Below, one piece after another: positions 37,100 through 45,490 of a stretch of DNA of 64,000 bases. The DNA is taken from positions 930,001-994,000 of the forward strand of contig CAVRRZ010000001.1 of NCBI GenBank assembly GCA_963723745.1, given 5' to 3'. The position numbers were made by a program, and so were the translations under genes. This DNA comes from CAVRRZ01 sp963723745. Its GTDB lineage: Bacteria; Actinomycetota; Actinomycetes; Mycobacteriales; Geodermatophilaceae. Under the pieces are notes generated by a model. The model ran no database searches. It had not been told where the DNA came from and worked only from the letters and a program-made list of their open reading frames with translations. Each line of letters begins with the position of its first letter. The first letter of the stretch is position 1.

Positions 37100-37549
37100 G
37101 TGAGCCGACCACGTGATCGGGACGCCGAGGGCCGCGCGCGCAACGCGCGGCCGCGGGACGCGCTCGGGCGCCCGCTGCCCTACGGCTCGACCGGCGAGGA
37201 GCGCGCGCCGGAGGGCGTCGTCCGGACGCCGGAGGCGTCGCTGGCGCTGGCTCAGGACCTGCTCGACGCCGGCCTCCCGTTCCACGCGCACGAGGTGCTC
37301 GAGGACGCCTGGAAGTCCGCGCCCGAGCCCGAACGGCAGCTCTGGCGGGGCCTCGCCCAGCTGGCGGTCGGGCAGACGCACCTCCTGCGCGGCAATGCCG
37401 CCGGCGCGGCCACGCTGCTCGACCGTGGTGCGGCGAACATCGAGACCTTCGCCGCCGCACCTCCGCACGGGGTCGACGTGGCCGGGCTGGTGCGGTGGGC
37501 GCGTGCCGGTGGGCAGGGGGCGCCCCGCCTCGCCGGGGCCGGCGGCTGA
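37100..37549 (+). CDS. DUF309 family protein
   Basis: A 149-residue protein; the DUF309 helical core is seen as AGLPFHAHEVLEDAWK, then ERQLWRGLAQLAVGQTHLLRGN and GAATLLDRGAANIE. DUF309 proteins are small all-helical proteins of unknown function, common in actinobacteria and cyanobacteria. Start GTG 37100 or the adjacent GTG 37097; CACGAT at 37088-37093 lies 6 bp before 37100. Divergent from TVP38 across 50 bp. Confidence 0.75.
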   Translation: MSRPRDRDAEGRARNARPRDALGRPLPYGSTGEERAPEGVVRTPEASLALAQDLLDAGLPFHAHEVLEDAWKSAPEPERQLWRGLAQLAVGQTHLLRGNAAGAATLLDRGAANIETFAAAPPHGVDVAGLVRWARAGGQGAPRLAGAGG

Positions 37550-37662
37550 GGGTCGACCGGCGGTGACTCCGCGGTGCAGTTCCCGCTGTGCGGGATGAAT
37601 CACCCACGCTTCGGAATGCCGGGCGCGCCGTCGTCCGGTAGAGGTGCGACGATGGACCCGCT

Positions 37663-39189
37663 ATGAGCGCCGACACCGTGCCTTCGACGGGCCCCTCCGC
37701 CAGGAACGACGACACCGCCGGGGGGGAGCCGGTCGCTGCGCCGCCGCCCGCTCGCGGGCCGGTGACGTCGGCCTCCTACTCGCTCACCATCCGGCTGACC
37801 GCCGACGGTGACCCGGCGAGCATCGGTCGGATCGCGACCGCCGTCGGCTCGGCCGGTGGCGTGGTCACGGCGATCGACGTCGTCGAGTCCCGGTCCGACG
37901 GGCTGACCGTCGACGTCACGTGCTCGGCCGCCGACGCCGCGCACTCCGAGGAGATGGTCGACGCCCTCGGCGCCGTCCCCGGGGTCAAGGTGCGCAAGGT
38001 CAGCGATCGCACCTTCCTGATGCACCTCGGCGGCAAGCTGGAGGTGGCCTCGCGGGTGCCCCTGAAGACCCGCGACGACCTGTCGATGGCCTACACGCCC
38101 GGTGTCGCGCGGGTGTGCCTGGCGCTGGCCCAGCAGCCCGAGGACGTCCGCCGGCTCACCATCAAGGGCAACAGCGTCGCCGTGGTCACCGACGGCTCCG
38201 CCGTCCTCGGCCTCGGCGACATCGGCCCGGGCGCCTCGCTCCCCGTGATGGAGGGCAAGGCGGTGCTGTTCAAGCGGTTCGCCGACATCGACGCCTGGCC
38301 GATCGCCCTGGACACCCAGGACGTCGACGAGATCGTGCGCACCGTCGAGCTGATCGCCCCCGGCTTCGGCGGCATCAACCTCGAGGACATCTCGGCCCCC
38401 CGCTGCTTCGAGATCGAGAAGCGGCTGCGCGACAAGCTGGACATCCCGGTCTTCCACGACGACCAGCACGGGACGGCGATCGTCGTCCTGGCGGCGCTGC
38501 GCAACGCGCTGCGCGTCGTCGACAAGCAGCTCGGCAGCGTCCGCATCGTCGTCGCCGGCGGTGGCGCCGCCGGGACGGCGATCGTCAACCTGCTGCTCAA
38601 CGCCGGTGCCGGCTCGGTGCTCGTGTGGGACCGCGAGGGCATCCTCTCCCCGGACGACGAGCGGCTCTCCGGCGCCAAGCTCGAGCTGGCGCGGCGCACC
38701 AACCCCGACTGCGTGCGCGGCGAGCTGCCCGACGCGATCGTCGGTGCCGACGTCTTCATCGGCGTCAGCGCGGCCAACGTGCTGCCGGTCGAGGCGCTGG
38801 CGAAGATGGCGCCGAACGCCGTCGTCTTCCCGATGGCCAACCCGACGCCCGACGTCGACCCCGTCCGGGCCTGGCAGTACGCCGCGGTGGTGGCCTCGGG
38901 CCGCTCCGACCTGCCCAACCAGATCAACAACGTGCTGGCGTTCCCCGGCTTCTTCCGCGGGCTGCTCGACGCCCGTGCCACGGAGATCACCGACGGCATG
39001 CTGGTCGCCGCGGCCGACGCCATCTCCCGCGTGGTCAAGGACCACGAGATCAACGCCAACTACATCATCCCGTCGGTCTTCGACGTCGACGTCGCCCCCG
39101 CCGTGGCCGCGGCGGTGGCCGAGCAGGCCCGCCACGAGCCGGGCGTGACGGTCGCCGTCAGCGACGTGGAGAGCCTGACGACGCAGTAG
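37663..39189 (+). CDS. NAD(P)-dependent malic enzyme with N-terminal ACT domain
   Basis: A 508-residue enzyme decarboxylating malate to pyruvate. An N-terminal ACT-like regulatory domain (about 38-115; SYSLTIRLTADGDPASIGRI, GGVVTAIDVV) precedes the catalytic part: TYTP-type segment MAYTPGVARVC, KGNSVAVVTDGSAVLGLG, GINLEDISAPRCFEIE, FHDDQHGTAIVV and Rossmann GGGAAGTAIVNLLL. PMANPTPDVDP is also typical. The ACT domain suggests allosteric control by an amino acid or similar ligand. It would link C4 acids with the nearby acetate uptake genes. No Shine-Dalgarno seen. Confidence 0.92.
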   Translation: MSADTVPSTGPSARNDDTAGGEPVAAPPPARGPVTSASYSLTIRLTADGDPASIGRIATAVGSAGGVVTAIDVVESRSDGLTVDVTCSAADAAHSEEMVDALGAVPGVKVRKVSDRTFLMHLGGKLEVASRVPLKTRDDLSMAYTPGVARVCLALAQQPEDVRRLTIKGNSVAVVTDGSAVLGLGDIGPGASLPVMEGKAVLFKRFADIDAWPIALDTQDVDEIVRTVELIAPGFGGINLEDISAPRCFEIEKRLRDKLDIPVFHDDQHGTAIVVLAALRNALRVVDKQLGSVRIVVAGGGAAGTAIVNLLLNAGAGSVLVWDREGILSPDDERLSGAKLELARRTNPDCVRGELPDAIVGADVFIGVSAANVLPVEALAKMAPNAVVFPMANPTPDVDPVRAWQYAAVVASGRSDLPNQINNVLAFPGFFRGLLDARATEITDGMLVAAADAISRVVKDHEINANYIIPSVFDVDVAPAVAAAVAEQARHEPGVTVAVSDVESLTTQ

Positions 39190-39273
39190 AGCTCCATCGC
39201 GATGAGCTCGGCCGACCGCGGAACCACCTGATCGGGGACGGCGGGGGACGCCGGATCGCGCGATCATGGTCGG

Positions 39274-40146
39274 GTGCCGGAACTACCAGAGGTGGAGGCG
39301 CTGGCCGCGTTCCTCCGTGAGAACGCGGTCGGCCGGGTGCTGGCCCGCGTCGACCTGGCGTCGGTCCAGGCGATCAAGACCTTCGATCCGCCGCTGTCGG
39401 CGCTCGGCGGGCTGGAGATCACCGGGGCTGCCCGGCACGGCAAGTTCCTCGACCTCGACGTGTCCGGCCTGCACCTCGTCGTCCACCTGGCCCGCGCCGG
39501 TTGGCTGCACTGGCGCACCGGCCTGCCGGCCGCCCCGCCCAAGCCCGGCAGGGGCCCGCTCGCGCTGCGCGCCCACCTCGCGCCGCTCGACTCCGACCCG
39601 CCGGCCCCCGGCTTCGACCTGACCGAGCAGGGCACCCGCAAGGGCCTGGCGGTGTACGTCGTGAGGACGCCGGCCGACGTCCCCGGCATCGCCCGTCTCG
39701 GCCCCGACGCCATGGACGTCGACCGGGAGACCTTCGCGCGGTTGCTGGCCCAGCGGTCGGGACAGCTCAAGGGCTCGCTCACCGACCAGACCCTGGTCGC
39801 CGGCATCGGCAACGCCTACAGCGACGAGGTCCTGCACGCCGCCCGGCTCTCGCCGTTCAAGATGGCCAACCGGCTCGACGACGCCGAACTGGTGGCGCTG
39901 TACGACGCGATGCGTGCCGTGCTCACCGACGCGCTGGGCCGCCAGCTCGGCCAGCAGGCCGCGACGATGAAGGGCGAGAAGCGCTCCGGCCTCACCGTGC
40001 ACGCCCGCACCGGGCTGCCCTGCCCTGTCTGCGGCGACACGGTGCGCGAGGTCAGCTTCGCCGACACCTCCCTCCAGTACTGCCCGACCTGCCAGACCGG
40101 CGGCAAGCCGCTGGCCGACCGCCGGATGTCCAAGCTGCTGCGGTAG
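39274..40146 (+). CDS. Fpg/Nei-family DNA glycosylase
   Basis: A 290-residue bifunctional base-excision enzyme. The start is fixed by MPELPEVE: Pro2 is the Schiff-base nucleophile and Glu3 the catalytic acid. GKFLDL carries the beta-loop lysine, and the helix-two-turn-helix region is LVAGIGNAYSDEVLHAA. A C-terminal zinc finger is complete (CPVC...CPTC). It removes oxidised bases; distinguishing Fpg (8-oxoG) from Nei (oxidised pyrimidines) needs phylogeny. GTG start, 84 bp after the malic enzyme gene, same strand. Confidence 0.9.
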   Translation: MPELPEVEALAAFLRENAVGRVLARVDLASVQAIKTFDPPLSALGGLEITGAARHGKFLDLDVSGLHLVVHLARAGWLHWRTGLPAAPPKPGRGPLALRAHLAPLDSDPPAPGFDLTEQGTRKGLAVYVVRTPADVPGIARLGPDAMDVDRETFARLLAQRSGQLKGSLTDQTLVAGIGNAYSDEVLHAARLSPFKMANRLDDAELVALYDAMRAVLTDALGRQLGQQAATMKGEKRSGLTVHARTGLPCPVCGDTVREVSFADTSLQYCPTCQTGGKPLADRRMSKLLR

Positions 40147-40170
40147 CGCGTCCGGGCGACACTCGACGTC

Positions 40171-40833
40171 GTGCCCCTCGTGACGTTCGACCTGTTCAGC
40201 GCGCTCGTTGATTCCCGCACCGGCGGGTCGGCGGTGCTGGGCCGGCTGGCCGCCGACCGCGGCTGGGCCGTCGACGGCACCCGGCTCTACGACGAGTGGG
40301 ACCGCCGCAACAAGGCCTCGCAGCGCGACGAGCCGGAGTGGGTCCCGTTCGCCGAGCACTGCCGGCGGGCGCTCGTGGCGGCCTACGCCGACCTCGGTCT
40401 GGACGGCGACGCCGTGGCCGACGCCCGCCTGCTCAACGAGTCGGTGGGCGAGTGGCCGCTGTGGCCCGACGTCGCCGCGCAACTGCCGGAGTTCGCGGCG
40501 ACGCACCGGGTCGGCGTGCTCTCCAACGTCGACGACGCGATCTTCGTCCGCACGCGGGTGGCGCCGCTGGTCGGTGACTCCGCCGTCCTCACCAGCGAGC
40601 GGCTGCGGGCCTACAAGCCGGCCCGCGAGCTGTACACCCGGGCGGTGGAGCGGGCGGGTGGGGAGCTGACCCACGTGGCGACGTCCGCTCGCGACGTGCG
40701 GGGGGCCGTGGAGGCGGGCATCGCCGTCGTCCGGCTGCGCCGGCCCGGGCACGAGCTGGACCCGGCCGGACCGGCGCCCCGCGACGAGGCGACCGACATC
40801 CGCGGCGTCGCCGCGCTGCTCGACTGTCGCTAG
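40171..40833 (+). CDS. HAD-superfamily hydrolase (2-haloacid dehalogenase-like)
   Basis: A 220-residue HAD protein. Motif I reads FDLFSALVD with nucleophile Asp7; the +2 residue is Phe rather than Asp, as in L-2-haloacid dehalogenases and unlike phosphatases. Motif II is VGVLSNVDD and motif III YKPARELY. The end lacks the usual GDD/GND motif IV and instead has ATSARDVRGA, as in many type II dehalogenase-like proteins. GTG start 24 bp after the glycosylase. Substrate unknown. Confidence 0.8.
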   Translation: MPLVTFDLFSALVDSRTGGSAVLGRLAADRGWAVDGTRLYDEWDRRNKASQRDEPEWVPFAEHCRRALVAAYADLGLDGDAVADARLLNESVGEWPLWPDVAAQLPEFAATHRVGVLSNVDDAIFVRTRVAPLVGDSAVLTSERLRAYKPARELYTRAVERAGGELTHVATSARDVRGAVEAGIAVVRLRRPGHELDPAGPAPRDEATDIRGVAALLDCR

Positions 40834-42050
40834 TCGCCGGGGCGGCGCAGGGCGCGGCTGAAGCCGCGGGCCAGGATCGAGCTGTTCACGCCCGCGTCAC
40901 CGTGCAGGTGCGAGTCGGCGGCCGAGCCGACCGCCGACCACCAGTCCTTGACCTCCGGCGGGTCGAGCACGTCGATCCGCTGCCCCGGCAGGGGGACGAC
41001 GACGCGTGCGCCGCTGCGGTCGGCGGCCGCGAGCACTCGCTGCACCGGCTCGGGCCAGCGGTGGAAGGCGAGGTTGAACGTCGCCCAGTGGATGGGCAGC
41101 ATCACTCGGCCGCCGAGGTCGCCGTGCGCCCGCACCGCCTCCTCGGGATCCATGTGGATGGCGTGCCACGCCTCGTTGTAGGCGCCGATCGGCAGCAGCG
41201 TCAGGTCGAACGGGCCCAATCGGGCGCCGACCCCGGCGAAGGCCGGTGTGTAGCCGGTGTCCCCGCCGAAGAAGACCCGGTGCTCGGGGCCCGCGATCAC
41301 CCACGAGGCCCAGAGCGTGGTGTCGCGGGCGAAGAACCGGCCGGAGAAGTGCCGGGCCTCGGTGCAGGTCAGCGTGAGCCCGCCGACCGCGTGCGAGTCG
41401 TCCCAGTCCAGCTCGACGATCCGCTCGTCGGGCACGCCCCACCGGCGCAGGTGCACGCCGATGCCCAGTGGCACCACGAACGGCGCGGTCGAGACCCGCA
41501 GCAGGTCCCGCACGGTGGGCAGGTCGAGGTGGTCGTAGTGGTCGTGCGAGATCAGCACCGCGTCCACCGGCGGCAGGTCGGCCAGCGCCGCGGGCACCGG
41601 GTGCAGCCGGGTGGGCCCGAGCAGCGGGGACGGCGAGACGCGGTCGCCCCACACGGGGTCGACCAGCACCCGCCGGCCGTCGACCTCGAGCAGCGCGGTG
41701 GCGTGGCCGAGCCAGGTGACGGCCAGCGCTCCCGCCTCTTCCGGCAGCACCGGCTCGGCCAGCGGCACGGGGCCACCGGGCAGGCCGTTGTGCCGCTCCT
41801 CGTGCATCTGCCGGAGCAGCCCCTTGCGCGCGCTGGCCGGCGGCATGGCCGGCACGGGGAGGGTGTTGTGGAACTTGCCGTCCGACCACTGCGCCGACCC
41901 GGCCACGGTGGGGAGCAGGTCGCGCCGCCTGGCACCGAGGGCGATCGGCAGGCCCCACGCGGCGCGGGTGAGCCAGGTGACCGGGCCGGCGAGGGCGAGC
42001 GCGGTCAGAGCGGTACGGCGGACGGCGGACGAGGGCACGTCCTCCAGCAT
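40830..42050 (-). CDS. MBL-fold metal-dependent hydrolase (NAPE-PLD/UlaG-like)
   Basis: A 406-residue metallo-beta-lactamase-fold protein. The N-terminus has one hydrophobic segment (TALTALALAGPVTWL), so it may be membrane-attached. Metal motifs: ISHDHYDHLD (HxHxDH), RHFSGR, FGGDTGY and IHWATF. GLPGGPVPLAEP and LLPIGAYNEAWHAIHMDPEEA match the family related to N-acyl-phosphatidylethanolamine phospholipase D. Start ATG 42050, with an alternative GTG 42038. Its stop overlaps the HAD gene's by 4 bp (convergent). Confidence 0.82.
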   Translation of the reverse strand: MLEDVPSSAVRRTALTALALAGPVTWLTRAAWGLPIALGARRRDLLPTVAGSAQWSDGKFHNTLPVPAMPPASARKGLLRQMHEERHNGLPGGPVPLAEPVLPEEAGALAVTWLGHATALLEVDGRRVLVDPVWGDRVSPSPLLGPTRLHPVPAALADLPPVDAVLISHDHYDHLDLPTVRDLLRVSTAPFVVPLGIGVHLRRWGVPDERIVELDWDDSHAVGGLTLTCTEARHFSGRFFARDTTLWASWVIAGPEHRVFFGGDTGYTPAFAGVGARLGPFDLTLLPIGAYNEAWHAIHMDPEEAVRAHGDLGGRVMLPIHWATFNLAFHRWPEPVQRVLAAADRSGARVVVPLPGQRIDVLDPPEVKDWWSAVGSAADSHLHGDAGVNSSILARGFSRALRRPGD

Positions 42051-42166
42051 CCCAGCATCGCGCCACGAGGGGCGGACGACGGGACGGGACGTCCCCCGGC
42101 GTCCGTGGGCTCGGGACCCTTCTCGGTGGTGGTCTCGGCTGACGCGCGAGTGACCGACCCCCCGCC

Positions 42167-42185
42167 TACAGTGACCACGGTCACT
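42167..42185 (+). promoter_or_regulatory. Promoter of yjcH-actP with a CRP/GlxR-type site
   Basis: AGTGACCACGGTCACT (42170-42185) is a perfect 16-bp dyad of the form GTGA-N6-TCAC, the CRP/GlxR consensus. It overlaps the -10-like TACAGT (42167-42172), so binding near the start of transcription is more likely to repress than activate. GAGGAGGG (42193-42200) is the ribosome binding site. Confidence 0.6.
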
Positions 42186-42206
42186 GTCGATCGAGGAGGG
42201 TCCGCC

Positions 42207-42584
42207 GTGAGCGAAGAGCCCGAACGGCGTCTGCTGACGCCCGAGGAGTACCGGGAGGCCCACGCCTCGCCGGAGTTCCAGCAGCTGAAGAAGCGCTTCC
42301 GGGCCTTCGCCTTCCCGATGACCGTGGCCTTCCTGGCCTGGTACCTGCTGTACGTGCTCCTGTCGACCTACGCGGCGGACTTCATGGCCACCGAGGTCAT
42401 CGGCAACGTCAACGTCGGCCTGCTGCTGGGCCTCGGGCAGTTCGTCACCACCTTCGCGATCACCCACCTGTACGTGGCGCACGCCAACAGGCGCACCGAC
42501 CCGATCGCCGACGAGATGCGCGAGCGGCTCGAGTCGCACGCCTACGCACCCGGCGCGACCCGCCCGGCCGGAGGTTCCTCGTGA
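42207..42584 (+). CDS. DUF485 (YjcH-like) small membrane partner of the acetate symporter
   Basis: A 125-residue protein with two transmembrane helices (about 37-57 and 75-96) and the DUF485 pattern SPEFQQLKKRFRAFAFPMT...YLLYVLLSTYA...TFAITHLYVAHANRR. In E. coli and actinobacteria it precedes the acetate symporter gene. The GTG start has GAGGAGGG upstream; the stop overlaps the next start (GTGA), showing translational coupling. Confidence 0.88.
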   Translation: MSEEPERRLLTPEEYREAHASPEFQQLKKRFRAFAFPMTVAFLAWYLLYVLLSTYAADFMATEVIGNVNVGLLLGLGQFVTTFAITHLYVAHANRRTDPIADEMRERLESHAYAPGATRPAGGSS

Positions 42585-44206
42585 CCGACCTGCTCGCCGC
42601 CGAGTCCGCCGACGCCACCATCGGCAACCCCTGGGTCAACATCTCCATCTTCGGCGCCTTCGTCCTCGTCACGCTGGCCATCACGTTCCGCGCCAGCCGC
42701 AACAACAAGAGCGCCGCCGACTACTACGCCGCCGGCCGCACGATCACGGGGCAGCAGAACGGGCTGGCCATCGCCGGCGACTACCTGTCGGCCGCCTCGT
42801 TCCTCGGCATCGCGGGCGCCATTGCGGTCTACGGCTACGACGGCTTCCTGTACTCGATCGGCTTCCTCGTCGCCTGGCTGGTCGCGCTGCTGCTCGTCGC
42901 CGAGCTCATGCGCAACACCGCCCGGTTCACGATGGCCGACGTCCTCGCCTTCCGGATGCGTCAGGGCCCCGTGCGCACGGCCGCCGCCATCTCGACGCTG
43001 GCCGTCTCGCTGTTCTACCTGCTGGCCCAGATGGCGGGCGCCGGCGGCCTGGTGGCTCTGCTGCTCGGCGTGAGCGGGGACGCCGCAGAGGCGTTGGTCG
43101 TCACCCTCGTCGGCGCACTGATGATCTTCTACGTGCTCGTCGGTGGCATGCGCGGCACGACCTGGGTGCAGATCATCAAGGCCTCGCTGCTCATCGCGGG
43201 TGCCCTGGTGATGTCGCTCTGGGTGCTGGCCGAGTTCGGCTTCAACCTGTCCGCCCTCCTCGGCGGCGCCCAGGAGATGGCCGTCGAGGGCCGCAACGTG
43301 CTCGCCCCCGGGGCGCAGTACGGCGTGGACGGGACGACCAAGCTCGACTTCATCAGCCTGGCCGTCGCGCTCGTCCTCGGGACGGCGGGGCTGCCGCACG
43401 TGCTGATGCGCTTCTACACGGTGCCGACGGCCAAGGACGCCCGGAAGTCGGTCGTGTGGGCCATCTGGCTGATCGGCATCTTCTACCTGTTCAGCCTGGT
43501 CATCGGCTACGGCGCGGGTGCCCTGGTCGGCGCGGAGACCATCCTGGACGCACCGGGCGCGGTCAACGCCGCGGCGCCGCTGCTCGCCTTCGAGCTCGGC
43601 GGCACCATCCTGCTGGGCGTCATCGCCGGCGTCGCGTTCGCCACGATCCTCGCGGTGGTGGCGGGCCTGACCATCACCGCGTCGGCGTCGTTCGCGCACG
43701 ACGTCTACGCGTCGGTGATCAAGAAGGGCGACGTCCCGCCGAACGGCGAGGTCAGGGTCGCCCGCATCACCGCGGTGGTGATCGGCGCGATCTCGATCGG
43801 GCTGGGCATCCTGGCGCTCCGGGCCGGCATCAACATCGCGTTCCTGGTCGCGCTGGCGTTCGCGGTGGCTGCCTCGGCGAACCTGCCGACGATCATCTAC
43901 ACGCTGTTCTGGCGGCGGTTCACCACCCAGGGCGCCCTGTGGTCGATCTACGGCGGGCTGATCATCTGCGTCGGGCTGATCATCTTCTCGCCGGTCGTGT
44001 CGGGCACCGAGAACTCGCTGTTCCCGACCGCCGACTTCGCCTGGTTCCCGCTGCGCAATCCCGGCCTGATCTCGATCCCGGCGTCGTTCTTCCTGGGCTG
44101 GCTCGGCACGGTGCTGTCCAAGGAGCCGGTCAACGAGGCCAAGTACGCCGAACTCGAGGTGCGTGCCTTCACCGGCATCGGGGCGGAGAAGGCCGTCAAG
44201 CACTGA
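42581..44206 (+). CDS. actP: Cation/acetate (monocarboxylate) symporter, SSS family
   Basis: A 541-residue sodium:solute symporter with about 13 helices. DYYAAGRTITGQQNGLAIAGDYLSAASFLG at residues 46-75 (shown here only as the region) is the ActP/MctC signature, and GTAGLPHVLMRFYTVP is conserved in acetate and pyruvate transporters. It imports short monocarboxylates with a cation. Coupled to the DUF485 partner, and probably under a CRP/GlxR-type regulator. ActP versus MctC (pyruvate/propionate) cannot be separated by eye. Confidence 0.9.
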   Translation: MTDLLAAESADATIGNPWVNISIFGAFVLVTLAITFRASRNNKSAADYYAAGRTITGQQNGLAIAGDYLSAASFLGIAGAIAVYGYDGFLYSIGFLVAWLVALLLVAELMRNTARFTMADVLAFRMRQGPVRTAAAISTLAVSLFYLLAQMAGAGGLVALLLGVSGDAAEALVVTLVGALMIFYVLVGGMRGTTWVQIIKASLLIAGALVMSLWVLAEFGFNLSALLGGAQEMAVEGRNVLAPGAQYGVDGTTKLDFISLAVALVLGTAGLPHVLMRFYTVPTAKDARKSVVWAIWLIGIFYLFSLVIGYGAGALVGAETILDAPGAVNAAAPLLAFELGGTILLGVIAGVAFATILAVVAGLTITASASFAHDVYASVIKKGDVPPNGEVRVARITAVVIGAISIGLGILALRAGINIAFLVALAFAVAASANLPTIIYTLFWRRFTTQGALWSIYGGLIICVGLIIFSPVVSGTENSLFPTADFAWFPLRNPGLISIPASFFLGWLGTVLSKEPVNEAKYAELEVRAFTGIGAEKAVKH

Positions 44207-44248
44207 GCCGGCGATCGCTCGTCAGCGCATCTGGTACTCCACTTTCGG

Positions 44249-44294
44249 GACTCCTGGTGCTCTGCGTCCACCTGTGAGCAGAGCACCAGGAGTC
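44249..44294 (+). terminator. Long hairpin after actP
   Basis: Perfect 17-bp inverted repeat (44249-44265 with 44278-44294) with a 12-nt loop, 42 bp after the actP stop. There is no T-run. It may stop transcription or protect the 3' end before the next gene's promoter at 44377. Confidence 0.6.
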
Positions 44295-44376
44295 GAGGTG
44301 GCAGGTGTCGCACCCGGTGTCGCATCCGGTCTCGGCGGACGGGCCGCCTCCCCGGCCGCCTGGCCGGGTGGTCGCA

Positions 44377-44382
44377 TAGGGT
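44377..44382 (+). promoter_or_regulatory. -10 box TAGGGT of a leaderless start
   Basis: Seven bp before the GTG at 44390; no Shine-Dalgarno sequence present. Confidence 0.4.
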
Positions 44383-44389
44383 CCGGCGG

Positions 44390-45490
44390 GTGACTGCGCG
44401 GATCGTCCTGCTCGGGGCCACCGGCTACACCGGCGCCCGCACCGCCGAGGCGCTCGTCGGCCGCGGTGCCCGGCCCGTGCTGGCCGGCCGCAACCAGGCG
44501 AAGCTGGCTCCCGTCGCCGAGCGGCTCGGTGGTCTGGAGACCGCGGTCGTCGACGTGACCCGCCCCGGCGCCCTCCTGGACCTGCTGGGCCGCGGCGACG
44601 TCCTGGTCACCACCGTCGGCCCGTTCCTGCAGCTGGGCGAACCCGCGGTCGAGGCGGCGATCGCTGCAGGCGCGGTCTACCTCGACTCGACGGGGGAGCC
44701 GCCGTTCATCCGCCGGGTCGTCGACGTCCACGGTCCCCGGGCCGAGCGCTCGGGCGCGACGCTGCTCACCGCGTTCGGGCTCGACTACGTGCCGGGCACG
44801 CTCGCCGGGGCGCTGGCCCTGGCCGAGGCCGGCGGCCGGGCGCACCGCGTGGACATCGGCTACGCCCTCGACGGCGTCTCCGGCCAGGCGTTCTCCCGCG
44901 GCACCTTCCTGTCCCTCGGCGGTGTCCTGCTCGAGTCGTCCTACGCCTTCCGCGAGGGGCGGCTGCAGGACGAGGTGCCCGGCCGGCACAGCTGGCGGTT
45001 CGACGCCGGCGGCCGCGAGCGCCAGGGGCTCTCGGTCGGCGGCTCCGAGCACCTCACCCTGCCGGGGCTCAGCCCGACGCTGGAACAGGTCGGCGTCCAC
45101 CTCGCCTGGTTCGGCTCGCTGACCCCGGTCGTGCACCGGCTGGCGCCGCTGTCGGCGCTGGCCGCGCGGGTGCCCGGCGCCCGCGCCCTGGCGCAGAAGG
45201 TCACGGACACGGTGGGTCGCCGCATGAGCGAGGGGCCCTCCGACGAGACCGTCGCGCGCGCCGGCACCCGCACCGTCGCCGAGGTCCGAGACCGCGCCGG
45301 AGAGGTCGTCTCGCGCGTCGAACTGGTCGGACCGGAGGCCTACGGGCTGACCGCCGGGCTACTGGCCTGGGGTGCCACCACGGCCGCGGCGTCGGGCGTG
45401 CAGGGCACCGGAGCCCTGGGGCCGGTGCAGGCCTTCGGGCTCGAGCAGTTGACCGCTGGGGCGACCGAGGCGGGCCTGCACCGAGCATGA
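44390..45490 (+). CDS. Saccharopine-dehydrogenase-like NAD(P)-binding reductase (trans-acting enoyl reductase family)
   Basis: A 366-residue protein. The Rossmann start IVLLGATGYTGARTAEAL is followed by LAGRNQAKL, TTVGPFLQLGEPAVEAA and YLDSTGEPPFIRR, the order found in saccharopine-dehydrogenase-like proteins and the mycobacterial trans-acting enoyl reductase group. The latter act on polyketide lipids, but no polyketide gene is here. It overlaps the MutL-type gene by ATGA, a pairing that may be functional. Preceded by a leaderless-type promoter. Confidence 0.78.
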   Translation: MTARIVLLGATGYTGARTAEALVGRGARPVLAGRNQAKLAPVAERLGGLETAVVDVTRPGALLDLLGRGDVLVTTVGPFLQLGEPAVEAAIAAGAVYLDSTGEPPFIRRVVDVHGPRAERSGATLLTAFGLDYVPGTLAGALALAEAGGRAHRVDIGYALDGVSGQAFSRGTFLSLGGVLLESSYAFREGRLQDEVPGRHSWRFDAGGRERQGLSVGGSEHLTLPGLSPTLEQVGVHLAWFGSLTPVVHRLAPLSALAARVPGARALAQKVTDTVGRRMSEGPSDETVARAGTRTVAEVRDRAGEVVSRVELVGPEAYGLTAGLLAWGATTAAASGVQGTGALGPVQAFGLEQLTAGATEAGLHRA

